A stretch of DNA of 64,000 nucleotides from Halorubellus sp. JP-L1 (GTDB lineage: Archaea > Halobacteriota > Halobacteria > Halobacteriales > Natrialbaceae). The stretch lies in NCBI RefSeq assembly GCF_011440375.1, contig NZ_JAAOIR010000002.1, positions 496,001 to 560,000 on the forward strand, read 5' to 3'. Positions within the stretch are counted from its first letter, which is position 1, and each line of letters begins with the position of its first letter. The position numbers and the translations under genes are program-made. The notes under the pieces are model-generated. The model was not told the DNA's origin, ran no database searches, and saw only the letters and a list, made by a program, of their open reading frames with translations. Below, piece after piece: positions 52,842-60,929 of this stretch.

Positions 52842-53492
52842 CTATACGACGTCGCCGCGGACGGTCGCGCCCTCCTGCTGCTCGCGCCACGCGTGCAGGT
52901 CGCTCGCGGCGGCCTGTGATTCCTCCTCGTCGAGTCCGAGCATCTCGAGGGCGCGCGAGAGCGTCGGGAGTGCGAGCTCGCCCTCGCGGAGCTTGCCCAT
53001 GGCTTCGTCGCTGCGCTGGCCCTCGGCGTACAGGCAGACGCCGCGCGGGTCCAGGAGCTGCGTCCAGTCGCCGCGTGTCTTCGCGCCCTCGAGGCGCTGC
53101 GTGACGTTGTCCTCGAAGCTGGCGTTACAGACCTCGAGGTGGATGGGTTCGTCGTCCTCGAGGAGGTGCGCGGCGAGACAGCGCTCGGGGGCGGCGTGCC
53201 CGTTCGCGTTCGCGCGCACGAGCTCCGGGTGCTCGTCGGCCCACTCGGCGCGAACGGTCTGGCCCACGCCCTGGACGCCGAGTTCGCGCTCGAACTCGTC
53301 CGCGCGGTCCGCGTCGCCACGCATGAGGATGTCCTTCGTCACGTAGACGTCCAGTCGGTCGACGGGGTCGAGACCGAGCGCGACGTCGCCGTACACCCAC
53401 ACCTCGCGGACGGGCACGGGCATCGTCTCCGACTCGACCGCGTCTACGATCTCCGCGACGCGGTCCAGGGCGTCGTCCCGGGAGAGACTCAT
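52842..53492 (-). CDS. conserved haloarchaeal protein (DUF7095 type)
   Basis: This 216-residue acidic protein starts at ATG MSLSRDDALDRVAEI. The stretch VREVWVYGDVALGLDPVDRLDVYVTKD resembles the beta-sheet core of nucleotidyltransferase-like folds (GD...D-x-D-type acidic residues), and QLLDPRGVCLYAEGQRSDEAM is also conserved. A C-terminal helical region follows. Haloarchaeal DUF7095 family members have no known function. The longer upstream reading frame is antisense to the hotdog gene region and is not coding. Confidence 0.85.
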   Translation of the reverse strand: MSLSRDDALDRVAEIVDAVESETMPVPVREVWVYGDVALGLDPVDRLDVYVTKDILMRGDADRADEFERELGVQGVGQTVRAEWADEHPELVRANANGHAAPERCLAAHLLEDDEPIHLEVCNASFEDNVTQRLEGAKTRGDWTQLLDPRGVCLYAEGQRSDEAMGKLREGELALPTLSRALEMLGLDEEESQAAASDLHAWREQQEGATVRGDVV

Positions 53493-53599
53493 AGCTCCCG
53501 GTAGCCAGTCCAGCGTCAAGAACGGCCCGCTTCGTGCGACCGACGCTCCCGCCGTCGTCCCGCCTCGCGCCGCCGTACTGCGCGGCCGATACAACCGTC

Positions 53600-54055
53600 T
53601 CAGCGCTTCGCGACGTGCACGACGTTCTCGACGGTCGCGTGCACGACCCCGTCCTCGTCCACGACGTCCACCTCGTAAGCGCGATTCACCGCGCCGTCCT
53701 CGTCGACCGCCGCCTTCACCGCTGCGACCTCCGCGTCCTCCAGCTCGAACCGCGCGTACAGGTCGGTCCGCCCCGGCTTCACGAAGTCGACGGTCGCCTC
53801 GGTGTCCCACACCGCGTACTCGTCCTCGTCGAGGTTCTTGATCAGGAGCATCGCGTGCATCGGGTCGCACGCCCCGTAGATCGACCCGCCGAACGTCGTC
53901 CCCATGTAGTTCCGCGTGCGCCACGAGTAGGGAATCTCGACGCGGATCTCCTGCCAGTCCTCGCGGATGTACCGGACGCGACCGCCCGTGCCGCGATAGA
54001 CCGGGAAGAGGTTGAACTTCAGTCGCGCCAGTCGCGTTCGCCAGGACTCGCTCAT
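53600..54055 (-). CDS. hotdog-fold thioesterase-like protein (DUF4442)
   Basis: This 151-residue protein is of the DUF4442/PaaI-like hotdog group. RNYMGTTFGGSIYGACDPMHAMLLIK is the substrate-helix region (shown in parts: NYMGTTFGGSI and DPMHAMLLI), and VDFVKPGRTDLYARFEL forms the following strands. Related proteins hydrolyse or bind acyl-CoA thioesters; no specific substrate is evident. Starts at 54055 or, with two more residues, at 54061. Monocistronic. Confidence 0.88.
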   Translation of the reverse strand: MSESWRTRLARLKFNLFPVYRGTGGRVRYIREDWQEIRVEIPYSWRTRNYMGTTFGGSIYGACDPMHAMLLIKNLDEDEYAVWDTEATVDFVKPGRTDLYARFELEDAEVAAVKAAVDEDGAVNRAYEVDVVDEDGVVHATVENVVHVAKR

Positions 54056-54197
54056 TGCCACGCGCTCATAGCCACACGAGCACGAGCGCGGACGTGAACG
54101 CTATGGAACGCGGAGCGCGCCGCGTCGCGTTCCCGATTGTGCGGACCACCCCTTCGCCGCACAAGCCTCAAGCAACAGTCGTTCGTACGACGAGGGA

Positions 54198-55595
54198 GTG
54201 GGGTCGAAGCGTGCCGTCGCCGGCGCACTCGTTGCTCTCGCAGCGCTGGCGCTCGCGACCGCTGGCGGGCTCGCGGTCGCGGACGTCGACGGCGACGGCG
54301 TGCGGTCGCTCTCCGAACTCGACGCCGGCACGGACCCGCTGGTGGCGGACTCCGACGGCGACGGGCTGGACGACGGCGCGGAACGCGACGCCGGCACGAA
54401 CCCGCTGGTGGCGGACTCCGACGGCGACGGGCTCGGGGACGGGCGCGAAGTCCACGATCTCGGGACGGACCCGCTGGCGACCGATACGGACGATGATGGA
54501 CTCGCGGACGGCCGCGAAGTCGAGTCGACGGGTACCGATCCGCTGGTCGTCGACACGGACGGCGACGGGCTCGGGGACGACCGGGAAGTCACCGCGATCG
54601 GAAGCGACCCGACCGAGGCAGATACGGACGGTGACGGCCTCCGGGACGGGCGCGAAGTCCGCGACCTCGAGACCGATCCGACCGAGGCGGACACGGACGG
54701 CGACGGACTCGCGGACGGTCGCGAGGTCGAGGTCGTCGGCACCGACCCGACGGTCGCGGACACCGACGGCGACGGCCTCGACGACGGCGTGGAGGCGGCG
54801 GAAACCGGCCCGCTCGCGGCCGCGGACCCGCTCGCGCGCGACGTCTTCGTCGAACTCGACTACATGCGCGGCGAGCGCCCGGACCCGGACGCCGTCGCGC
54901 TCGTCGTCGACCGGTTCGCGAACGCACCGATCGAGAACCCGGACGGGTCCACGGGCGTCGCGCTCCACGTCGTCGTCGACGACGCCATCCCGAGGGAGCC
55001 GACGACGAGCGAGTTCGACAGCGTCCGCCTCCGGCTCTCGCACTTCGACAACACCGCCCGCGGCTACCACCACGCGATGGTCGTCGCGGACGCCCGCGCG
55101 ACCGGCGAGTCCGTCGCCGGGTTCGCGACCACCGGCCACGTCGTCCTCCAGACCCACGGCGACGACGGCGACGCGTACACCACGCGCGGCCAGGCGCACG
55201 TCCTCATGCACGAACTCGGGCACTCCCTCGGGCTCTCCGCCACCCGCTACGCCGGCATCGACTCGCACGCCGTCCCCTACGACGACTACGAGAGCACCAT
55301 GAACTACAACTCGCCCTGGGAGGCAGTCACGTACAGCAGCAGCGGCGCGTTCGACGACTGGGCGTACCTCGACAAGCACATGTACGCCCCGCCAGCGTGG
55401 CGCCTCCCCACCGCCCGGAACGCGAGCGCGACCACGAGCGCGAGCGCGAACGAATCCACCTCAACTGCGAGCTCCGTCCGGGCGTCCCCGAACTCACCCA
55501 CCGACGCTTCGGCGATCACGCCCTCATTCAGACTTGGTCAGGATACGCTTCGAACTCCATTTCCGGTACGTCTACATCGCGGTCAGAAATGCTAG
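54198..55595 (+). CDS. secreted calcium-repeat zinc metalloprotease, C-terminus ending at an island junction
   Basis: This 465-residue exported protein starts with GTG and a signal helix (about 5-25). Eight thrombospondin type-3/EF-hand-like calcium repeats of 22-23 residues (about 29-210; for example DTDGDGLADGREVEVVGTDP) follow. A zincin domain (about 215-400) has HELGH (in HVLMHELGHSLGLS) and a Met-turn-like STMNYN. The third zinc ligand is not obvious. After residue about 400 the sequence becomes a Ser/Thr/Ala tail, and the last 15-20 codons lie in AT-rich DNA that looks foreign and overlaps an antisense remnant, so the native C-terminus may have been lost or replaced. Confidence 0.85.
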   Translation: MGSKRAVAGALVALAALALATAGGLAVADVDGDGVRSLSELDAGTDPLVADSDGDGLDDGAERDAGTNPLVADSDGDGLGDGREVHDLGTDPLATDTDDDGLADGREVESTGTDPLVVDTDGDGLGDDREVTAIGSDPTEADTDGDGLRDGREVRDLETDPTEADTDGDGLADGREVEVVGTDPTVADTDGDGLDDGVEAAETGPLAAADPLARDVFVELDYMRGERPDPDAVALVVDRFANAPIENPDGSTGVALHVVVDDAIPREPTTSEFDSVRLRLSHFDNTARGYHHAMVVADARATGESVAGFATTGHVVLQTHGDDGDAYTTRGQAHVLMHELGHSLGLSATRYAGIDSHAVPYDDYESTMNYNSPWEAVTYSSSGAFDDWAYLDKHMYAPPAWRLPTARNASATTSASANESTSTASSVRASPNSPTDASAITPSFRLGQDTLRTPFPVRLHRGQKC

Positions 55596-55713
55596 CAATC
55601 ACCGGTCTTGACTTCCAAAACAGAGTCATATCGGGACGGTTCTGTCCGACTCTCGGTGCCTTCCCGGACGATGCATCGTAGAAACAGCCGTTAGGCCCAT
55701 CTTCTCCATTTAT
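55528..55713 (-). pseudogene. start-less protein remnant
   Basis: The minus strand is open for 62 codons between TAG and TGA and reads like a real protein: FYDASSGKAPRVGQNRPDM then LFWKSRPVIASISDRDVDV then PEMEFEAYPDQV and stop. No start codon precedes it, so it looks like the 3' end of a broken gene. It overlaps the metalloprotease tail antisense. I do not recognise the family. Confidence 0.4.
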
Positions 55714-55750
55714 CTACCCATATACAATTCTCCCAGCCACTACAATTAAA

Positions 55751-56311
55751 TTGTACTCTCCGAAATCAGATGATGTGCGAACGATTCCCCGCTGGTCAAA
55801 ACGGTTGGCAATTGTACTTCCTACGGTTCCTATTCTCGGACTCCCTCTATTGGATTTAGTTGTGTGCGATATTGGGCGCATGTCCGGATTCTTTGGGCTT
55901 GTTCTGAACGTTATCGGTGCTGTAATAATAGCTCTGCCTGACGTGCCAAGACTCGACCAGTACGCACTTCCCCGTGATCTCCGGCACTCTTGGAGAACAT
56001 TTCAGGATAATAAACAGCTGACTCCAACAGATAAGGGATTTGAATCGATGGTAGAGTTGATAAACCGACAAAACGGTAGACTGGATTATGACCGCTCCTG
56101 CAATCTCCTTAATATTGATTACAAGGTATACGGGAACCCCAGCATCTCGGCAGGATTTGTGGAGGATGACGGCAAACCTCCGCGATATAAGATAGCTGAT
56201 TGGGTTACTATGCAGATGTGGATTGAAGATGTCCGAGATAATGTACGAGCATCAGGATTTATTATATTTATGTCCGGATTTATGTATCAGATGTTGAGCT
56301 ACCTTCTTTGA
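55751..56311 (+). CDS. membrane protein of the AT-rich island, unknown function
   Basis: This 186-residue protein has two N-terminal membrane helices (about 20-38 and 45-65), a soluble middle (about 75-160; RQNGRLDYDRSCNLLNIDYK) and a C-terminal helix (about 168-185). Codon use is AT-rich (many A/T third positions), unlike neighbouring genes. Starts are weak: TTG at 55751 or GTG at 55775, and no ATG in frame near the start. No family recognised. Likely acquired by transfer. Confidence 0.65.
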   Translation: MYSPKSDDVRTIPRWSKRLAIVLPTVPILGLPLLDLVVCDIGRMSGFFGLVLNVIGAVIIALPDVPRLDQYALPRDLRHSWRTFQDNKQLTPTDKGFESMVELINRQNGRLDYDRSCNLLNIDYKVYGNPSISAGFVEDDGKPPRYKIADWVTMQMWIEDVRDNVRASGFIIFMSGFMYQMLSYLL

Positions 56312-56654
56312 ATGTTCTGTCTCTACCGATTTCTGTTCCTGCACTGTGTCCAGATTTCCTGCCATTCTCGGACAGTCGAACTCACTAATCGCTGGTTCAG
56401 GGTGAGTCGGCCGCCCAGCGTGTTGTGAATCGGCTTCCTTCCGCTGTCCCCCAATTCGGGCCGTGTAGATTGGGCAATCGACACGGGCCGATTCTGTGCT
56501 GGATGCAGATCGACCTGAACCGTCAGAGCATACAGTACAGCGTTTGAAACCCGAGATTATGAACGGTCAAATCCTTATATTACCCTCCAACTCGTGGCGA
56601 TAGATGCGATGTACAAGCGAACTAAGGTGATTGGCGCAACGAACGGAGGCATGC
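56312..56654. other. 343-base intergenic stretch of the island with a possible gene remnant
   Basis: No complete gene is seen. On the minus strand 78 codons are open from 56556 to the TAG at 56323, including LGGRLTLNQRLVSSTVREWQ, but without a start, so this may be a second decayed fragment. A TATA-like CTTATATT (near 56575) could drive the following small genes. Confidence 0.45.
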
Positions 56655-56843
56655 ATGAGTAACATAGTTGAAGGAGTGGAGGGTGTGATCGCGTTCGTCG
56701 TGAGCGGGTTCATACTCATTCTGATGGGCTCGGCGGTTGAATCCAGCTCGGTGCTTTACAATCTCAGCACCTTCGGCCTGTTCATGATCCTGCTTGGGGC
56801 TGTACTGGCAGTCGGGATTGTCGCAACAATTATAGGGAAATAA
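56655..56843 (+). CDS. 62-residue two-helix membrane protein
   Basis: Short protein of two predicted helices (about 10-30 and 38-60) with little else. The ATG has a Shine-Dalgarno-like GGAGG 6-8 bases before it, and the next gene follows 2 bases after the stop, so the two form an operon. AT-rich codon use. Family unknown; in an island such a pair could be a small membrane-associated module, but nothing identifies it. Confidence 0.65.
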   Translation: MSNIVEGVEGVIAFVVSGFILILMGSAVESSSVLYNLSTFGLFMILLGAVLAVGIVATIIGK

Positions 56844-56845
56844 CG

Positions 56846-57406
56846 ATGGGGGTCAGAGAGTATCTTAAGGAAAAGAAGGAGGGTCGAATCACTGACGAGA
56901 GGATACTTAATGTCATTCGAGAGAGTAATGCTGGTTTCGTTGGTACAACTGAAGTCAGTGATGACGATCGAGTCGATTTGAAAGAGGATGCAGTCCGTAA
57001 TCGTTTGGAAGATCTCGAGAAAGAAGGTAGGATCCATCAGAAGCGAATCGGGCATCCGGAAAGAGGGAATCTGGCTTGGTATTTGGCGGATGACGAGCGC
57101 GATCGCCCTGTCTTAGCAGAACGCTATTGGTTTGCTCGGGTTTGTGAAGAAGGGCGGGTGATTTCAGGGAACGTGCTGCGTATCGGTGGTGTCGCTGCAT
57201 TAGCTGGAATGATGATGATTCTATTATCCATCAGCGCCGACCTTTTTGACCTTCAATTTGCCCTCGTTCAGCCATCGACAGCGGGGAGTGTCGGCTTTGC
57301 CTTAGCGATTGCAGGATTCTCGAACGTTATGATTGGAGGTGGATTTAAATTTGGTCTGAGCTTTACTGAGGCAGTCGTTACCCGCCGGTCGTCTTCGAGA
57401 AGTTGA
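56846..57406 (+). CDS. winged-helix and two-helix membrane protein
   Basis: This 186-residue protein has a predicted winged-helix-like N-terminus (about 15-85; DERILNVIRESNAGFVGTTE then RNRLEDLEKEGRIHQKRIG and LAWYLAD) and two membrane helices (about 112-134 and 145-170), with a basic C-terminus (TRRSSSRS). A membrane-bound DNA-binding or regulatory protein is plausible. It follows the small membrane gene in an operon. Unrecognised family; AT-rich composition indicates transfer. Confidence 0.7.
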   Translation: MGVREYLKEKKEGRITDERILNVIRESNAGFVGTTEVSDDDRVDLKEDAVRNRLEDLEKEGRIHQKRIGHPERGNLAWYLADDERDRPVLAERYWFARVCEEGRVISGNVLRIGGVAALAGMMMILLSISADLFDLQFALVQPSTAGSVGFALAIAGFSNVMIGGGFKFGLSFTEAVVTRRSSSRS

Positions 57407-57474
57407 ATCTAGGACTTTGGCTGGAAATCGCTCGGCATCTAAGGGGGTTCCGAATGGCTGAGGATAAATGACTC

Positions 57475-57924
57475 TCACGATTTGAAGACTTGAGCGTACG
57501 GAACCTTGTGTTGATACTTGAACTCCTGATGACCCGCCTCATTCCAGCCGTCGACGAGCGTTCGCTGTACTGTCGAGGGTTTCATTCGGCGTAGTCTAAC
57601 GACGCCGTCGTTGTGGTCGTAGAGCACGAACACGACCCAGGCGACGCCGCTTGCGTCGGATGCGCGGAGCGAGCGGAGTTGGTCGCGTCGGAGTCGAAAG
57701 CGTCCGTTCGCGCTGTAGGTGTCGCCGATCTCGGAGTGCGTGGATTTCACTTCGTACTTCGCACCGGTCGATTCGAGCATGCCGTCGTACCACTCGGCGT
57801 CGTCGGGCCGGTGCGTGAAGCCGTAGACTGCCGCCGCAATCTCTTCGGCGAGCGTCGCGGAGTCCTCCTCGAGCTGTCGGCGTTCGCGACGGGACAGGTC
57901 GCGGAGTGGAACCGTCTTGCTCAT
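57475..57924 (-). CDS. PD-(D/E)XK-like nuclease fold protein
   Basis: This 149-residue protein contains YDGMLESTGAKYEVKS, with an Asp followed at suitable spacing by E-x-K, the core of PD-(D/E)XK nucleases. An N-terminal helical LEEDSATLAEEIAAAVYGF and a strand-rich remainder (RLRRDQLRSLR, GVAWVVFVLYD) support a small restriction-like fold. The start ATG is chosen because upstream sequence is not conserved-looking. GC content is typical, so it is outside the AT-rich island. Function (restriction, repair or other) unknown. Confidence 0.75.
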   Translation of the reverse strand: MSKTVPLRDLSRRERRQLEEDSATLAEEIAAAVYGFTHRPDDAEWYDGMLESTGAKYEVKSTHSEIGDTYSANGRFRLRRDQLRSLRASDASGVAWVVFVLYDHNDGVVRLRRMKPSTVQRTLVDGWNEAGHQEFKYQHKVPYAQVFKS

Positions 57925-58191
57925 GACCCACTCGTGGCATCGCCCTGGTCGTCGTCGGTCGCGTCGTCGTAGTCGGTGACGGTCGCGGGCTTCGTGTCGA
58001 ATCCAATCTACCACGCGCACGCGTCGACAACTCAACCACGGTCAGGAACGAATACAATACACCAGAACTGACTCTCCCCGATTCGAAACGCGCGAGACTT
58101 CCTTCGGTCGTCTCACTGGTCCCGCTCGCGGTGCTCGCGGGGACGGGGGACAAGCCGACCACTCTCGGGTACGAATCGACTTCAGAGAAGG

Positions 58192-58265
58192 TCCGCCCTC
58201 CCCGATTTGAACGGGGGGCAAGTCGATCTACAGTCGACTGCTCTACCAGTCTGAGCTAAGGGCGG
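58192..58265 (-). tRNA. tRNA-Tyr (anticodon GTA)
   Basis: Reads on the minus strand as a complete cloverleaf: acceptor CCGCCCT/AGGGCGG with discriminator A (C1-G72 as in archaeal tRNA-Tyr), D-arm GCTC/GAGC, anticodon stem GTCGA/TCGAC around CTGTAGA (anticodon GTA), and T-arm CCCCG/CGGGG around TTCAAAT. No intron. Confidence 0.97.
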
Positions 58266-58344
58266 ATGCATTCATTGGTTGGTCCTCGGGCGATTATAAG
58301 GGTTTTCTTTCGATGTGGGGTGCGGCGGGCGGATGCGTGGCACG

Positions 58345-58439
58345 GAGTGACTGCTCTGGCGTCGACGCAGCGACTGTTTGGGCGTCGACAGAGAGGACTG
58401 CTGGTGGGTCGACGGAGCGACTGCTTGGGTATCGACTGA
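58345..58439. repeat. degenerate ~24-base tandem repeat between tRNA-Tyr and cdrL
   Basis: Four imperfect units of 23-25 bases share the pattern GCGACTGCTTGGGCGTCGAC, with changes in each copy. The array lies in the 245-base gap before cdrL and may predate the other, cleaner repeats. Confidence 0.6.
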
Positions 58440-58510
58440 GTGGTGGGGGACCCGGCGTGCGACGGGTAGGAAAGTTGAAATAGGATGCTTGTGTTTGTGG
58501 GGCACGCCAG

Positions 58511-59206
58511 ATGAGTAAGATAACCGTCCGCGCGGACGACGACCTGGTCGCGCAACTGGAGGCCCTGGAGGCGTCCAAGAGCCAGGTGGTTCGCGAGGCG
58601 CTCCGGGCGTACCTCGACGACGGGTCGAGGGCGTCGGGTCGCCTGACGGACGGGGAGGTCATCGAGGACGCAGACGGTGGTGCTGTCGCGGGCGACGACG
58701 GGACGCTCGACGCGCTCGTTCGCGAGCGCGTGGACGAGATCGTTGCCGAGCGCGTCGACGCGGCGCTGTCGGCGCGCGGCGTCGGGCGGCGGGCGTCGCC
58801 GCAGGACGTCAACGTCACCATCGCGGTCGAGGGTGCGGTGTCAGACATCGAGTCGTCCACGGGTGGCGTGGACGCCTCGGGAACGAACGGCGAGGAGTCG
58901 ACTGCGGCGTCGGACGGTGACGGGTCGACTGCTGCGTCGGACGCGGACGAGTCGGCGCCGTCGGACGTGGACGAGGAAGACGTGTCGGACGCCTCGCGCG
59001 CGCCGGAGTCGGCTGGCGAGGCGTCGTCGTCGTGCGCGCAGTGCGGCGAGGCGCTCGATTCGGAGCACGTGTACTGCCCGAACTGCGGGGAGAAGACGTC
59101 CCGTCGGGCGTTCTGCGAGTGCGGGGACGAGCTGCGATCGGACTGGGCGTTCTGTCCGGGCTGTGGTCGTCGGACGCCCGCCGCCGACGTCCTCGAACCG
59201 GAGTAA
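58511..59206 (+). CDS. cdrL: ribbon-helix-helix regulator with double zinc ribbon, CdrL-type
   Basis: This 231-residue protein has an N-terminal ribbon-helix-helix domain (about 1-45; SKITVRADDDLVAQLEALE and SQVVREALRAYLDDG), a long acidic Ser/Asp linker (about 105-175) and a double zinc ribbon at the end (CAQCGEALDS, CPNCGEK, CECGDEL, CPGCGRR). It lies just upstream of cdrS-ftsZ2, the layout known in Halobacterium and Haloferax, where the long (CdrL) and short (CdrS) RHH proteins control cell division. A direct role on the palindrome before cdrS is likely. The zinc ribbons may mediate protein contacts. Confidence 0.9.
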   Translation: MSKITVRADDDLVAQLEALEASKSQVVREALRAYLDDGSRASGRLTDGEVIEDADGGAVAGDDGTLDALVRERVDEIVAERVDAALSARGVGRRASPQDVNVTIAVEGAVSDIESSTGGVDASGTNGEESTAASDGDGSTAASDADESAPSDVDEEDVSDASRAPESAGEASSSCAQCGEALDSEHVYCPNCGEKTSRRAFCECGDELRSDWAFCPGCGRRTPAADVLEPE

Positions 59207-59271
59207 ACGCCGTATACGCGGGGTAGCGGTGGCTGGTGGTGGGTTCCGTACCAATTCGAAACCCACCGGCG

Positions 59272-59438
59272 GTAGTTTTATTACGTATGACACTGTGATT
59301 ACAGTCGCGTAAGACGGTCGTCTTACAGGCTCCCTCAGGTGGTGCGTATCGGGCCGCCCTCACGGGGTTTCGCCGTGTAAGACAAAGTGCGTGGGACTCT
59401 CACGCGTGCCGTCTTACCCAAAGGGGAAACTACGAACC
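59272..59438 (+). promoter_or_regulatory. cdrS-ftsZ2 promoter, operator and structured leader
   Basis: TATA TTTTATTA (59276-59283) predicts a start near 59306. A perfect palindrome of 8-base arms, GTAAGACGGTCGTCTTAC (59309-59326), sits right there, and ACTGTGATTACAGT (59292-59305) is a second inverted repeat beside it. Further half-sites GTAAGAC (59377-59383) and GTCTTAC (59411-59417) flank two hairpins (CACGG/CCGTG 59361-59377; GCGTG/CACGC 59389-59405). The leader is about 130 bases, unusually long. Likely site of RHH autoregulation. Confidence 0.7.
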
Positions 59439-59612
59439 ATGGAGCGTGTGACACTGCGCATTCCGAAACAGCAGATCGATGAGGTCGAACAGATGGTGGA
59501 GACGGGAGAGTTCCCGAATCGCTCGGAAGCGATCCGCTCCGCCGTGCGCGAGATGCTCAACGAACAGAGCGATCGCGCGGACAAGAACAACCGCAGCTGG
59601 GCGAAGGTGTAG
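59439..59612 (+). CDS. cdrS: short ribbon-helix-helix cell-division regulator, CdrS-type
   Basis: This 57-residue RHH protein has the beta-strand [19 protein letters not shown] and helices [17 protein letters not shown]. In Halobacterium salinarum the small RHH protein CdrS, encoded directly upstream of ftsZ2, activates ftsZ2 and other division genes. ATG 59439 is chosen because the upstream in-frame extension has no RHH similarity and includes the regulatory half-site. Only 3 bases separate its stop from the ftsZ2 start, so they are one transcript. Confidence 0.93.
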   Translation: MERVTLRIPKQQIDEVEQMVETGEFPNRSEAIRSAVREMLNEQSDRADKNNRSWAKV

Positions 59613-59615
59613 ACG

Positions 59616-60824
59616 ATGCAGGATATAGTTCAGGACGCCCTCGAGAACGAGGAAGAGGAGAAGAAGAAACAGCAGGACATCGATGGCGGCGACTTCGGTG
59701 ACCCGCGCATCGTGATCGTCGGCGCAGGTGGCGCCGGCAACAACACCGTCAACCGGCTGTACAACATCGGCGTCGAAGGCGCCGAGACGATCGCGATCAA
59801 CACGGACAAACAGCACCTGAAGATGATCGAGGCCGACACCAAGATCCTCGTGGGGAAGTCCCTCACGAACGGACTCGGTGCCGGTGGCGATCCGTCGATG
59901 GGCGAGCGCGCCACGGAGATGGCCCAGGGCACGATCAAGGAGGTCCTCGGCGAAGCCGACCTCGTGTTCGTGACCGCTGGCATGGGTGGCGGGACCGGCA
60001 CCGGCGCCGCGCCCGTCGTCTCCAAGATCGCCAAAGAGCAGGGTGCGATCGTCGTCGGGATGGTCTCGACGCCGTTCAACGTGGAGCGCGCGCGGACGGT
60101 GAAGGCCGAGGAAGGCCTGGAGAAGCTCCGCGAGGAAGCGGACTCCATCATCGTCCTCGACAACAATCGACTGCTGGATTACGTCCCCAACCTCCCGATC
60201 GGGAAGGCGTTCTCCGTGATGGACCAGATCATCGCGGAGACCGTCAAGGGGATCTCGGAGACGATCACGCAGCCGTCGCTTATCAACCTGGACTACGCGG
60301 ACATGACGAGCATCATGAACCAGGGCGGTGTGGCCGTGATGCTGGTCGGCGAGACCCAGGACAAGAACAAGACGCGCGAGGTGGTGAACGACGCGATGAA
60401 CCATCCGCTGTTGGACGTGGACTACCGTGGTGCATCCGGTGGTCTCGTTCACATCACTGGTGGACCGGACCTCACTCTCAAAGAGGCGGAGGGCATCGCG
60501 GACAACATCACCGAACGCTTGGAGGCGAGCGCGAACGTCATCTGGGGCGCGCGCATCCAGGAGAACTACAAGGGCAAGGTCCGCGTCATGGCGATCATGA
60601 CGGGCGTGCAGTCCGCGCAAGTGCTCGGACCGAGTACGCAGAAGCAAGCGGACAAGTCCCGGCAGGCTATCGACGGCGTGGATGGCGTCGGTGGCGGCCA
60701 GGAGCCCGAGTTCGACGCGAGCCAGAACGTCTCCGGCGAGGGGTCGTTCGGTCAGTCTGGCGCGCAGAGCGACGGCGGGCGGAGCGAGGTCGAGCAGAAC
60801 AACGGCCTGGACGTCATCCGCTGA
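59616..60824 (+). CDS. ftsZ2: cell-division GTPase FtsZ2
   Basis: This 402-residue tubulin-family GTPase of the FtsZ2 type drives division-ring constriction in haloarchaea. The N-terminus ([15 protein letters not shown]) is typical of haloarchaeal FtsZ2. The GTP-binding tubulin signature is GGGTGTG near 123-129, the T7 loop is NLDYADM, and [12 protein letters not shown] is also conserved. An acidic, Ser/Gln/Asn-rich C-terminal tail (about 350-402) probably binds partners. Co-transcribed with cdrS. Confidence 0.96.
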   Translation: MQDIVQDALENEEEEKKKQQDIDGGDFGDPRIVIVGAGGAGNNTVNRLYNIGVEGAETIAINTDKQHLKMIEADTKILVGKSLTNGLGAGGDPSMGERATEMAQGTIKEVLGEADLVFVTAGMGGGTGTGAAPVVSKIAKEQGAIVVGMVSTPFNVERARTVKAEEGLEKLREEADSIIVLDNNRLLDYVPNLPIGKAFSVMDQIIAETVKGISETITQPSLINLDYADMTSIMNQGGVAVMLVGETQDKNKTREVVNDAMNHPLLDVDYRGASGGLVHITGGPDLTLKEAEGIADNITERLEASANVIWGARIQENYKGKVRVMAIMTGVQSAQVLGPSTQKQADKSRQAIDGVDGVGGGQEPEFDASQNVSGEGSFGQSGAQSDGGRSEVEQNNGLDVIR

Positions 60825-60929
60825 CGGTTCCGGGCTCGAAGCGGTCAGACGCGGACTTCTCTCCGTTCTCGGTCGTCGAGCGACGCGACTATCGCGTGTT
60901 CGATCGACGCGACCGTCGACCCACGGCGT

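Noticed and set aside
55397-55681. 94-codon plus-strand frame at the metalloprotease end
   Set aside because: It overlaps the metalloprotease frame in another phase and is antisense to the more protein-like minus-strand remnant; no start signal was found.
58345-58439. CRISPR-like spacing in the degenerate repeat before cdrL
   Set aside because: Units are contiguous and imperfect with no conserved repeat/unique spacer alternation and no cas genes nearby.
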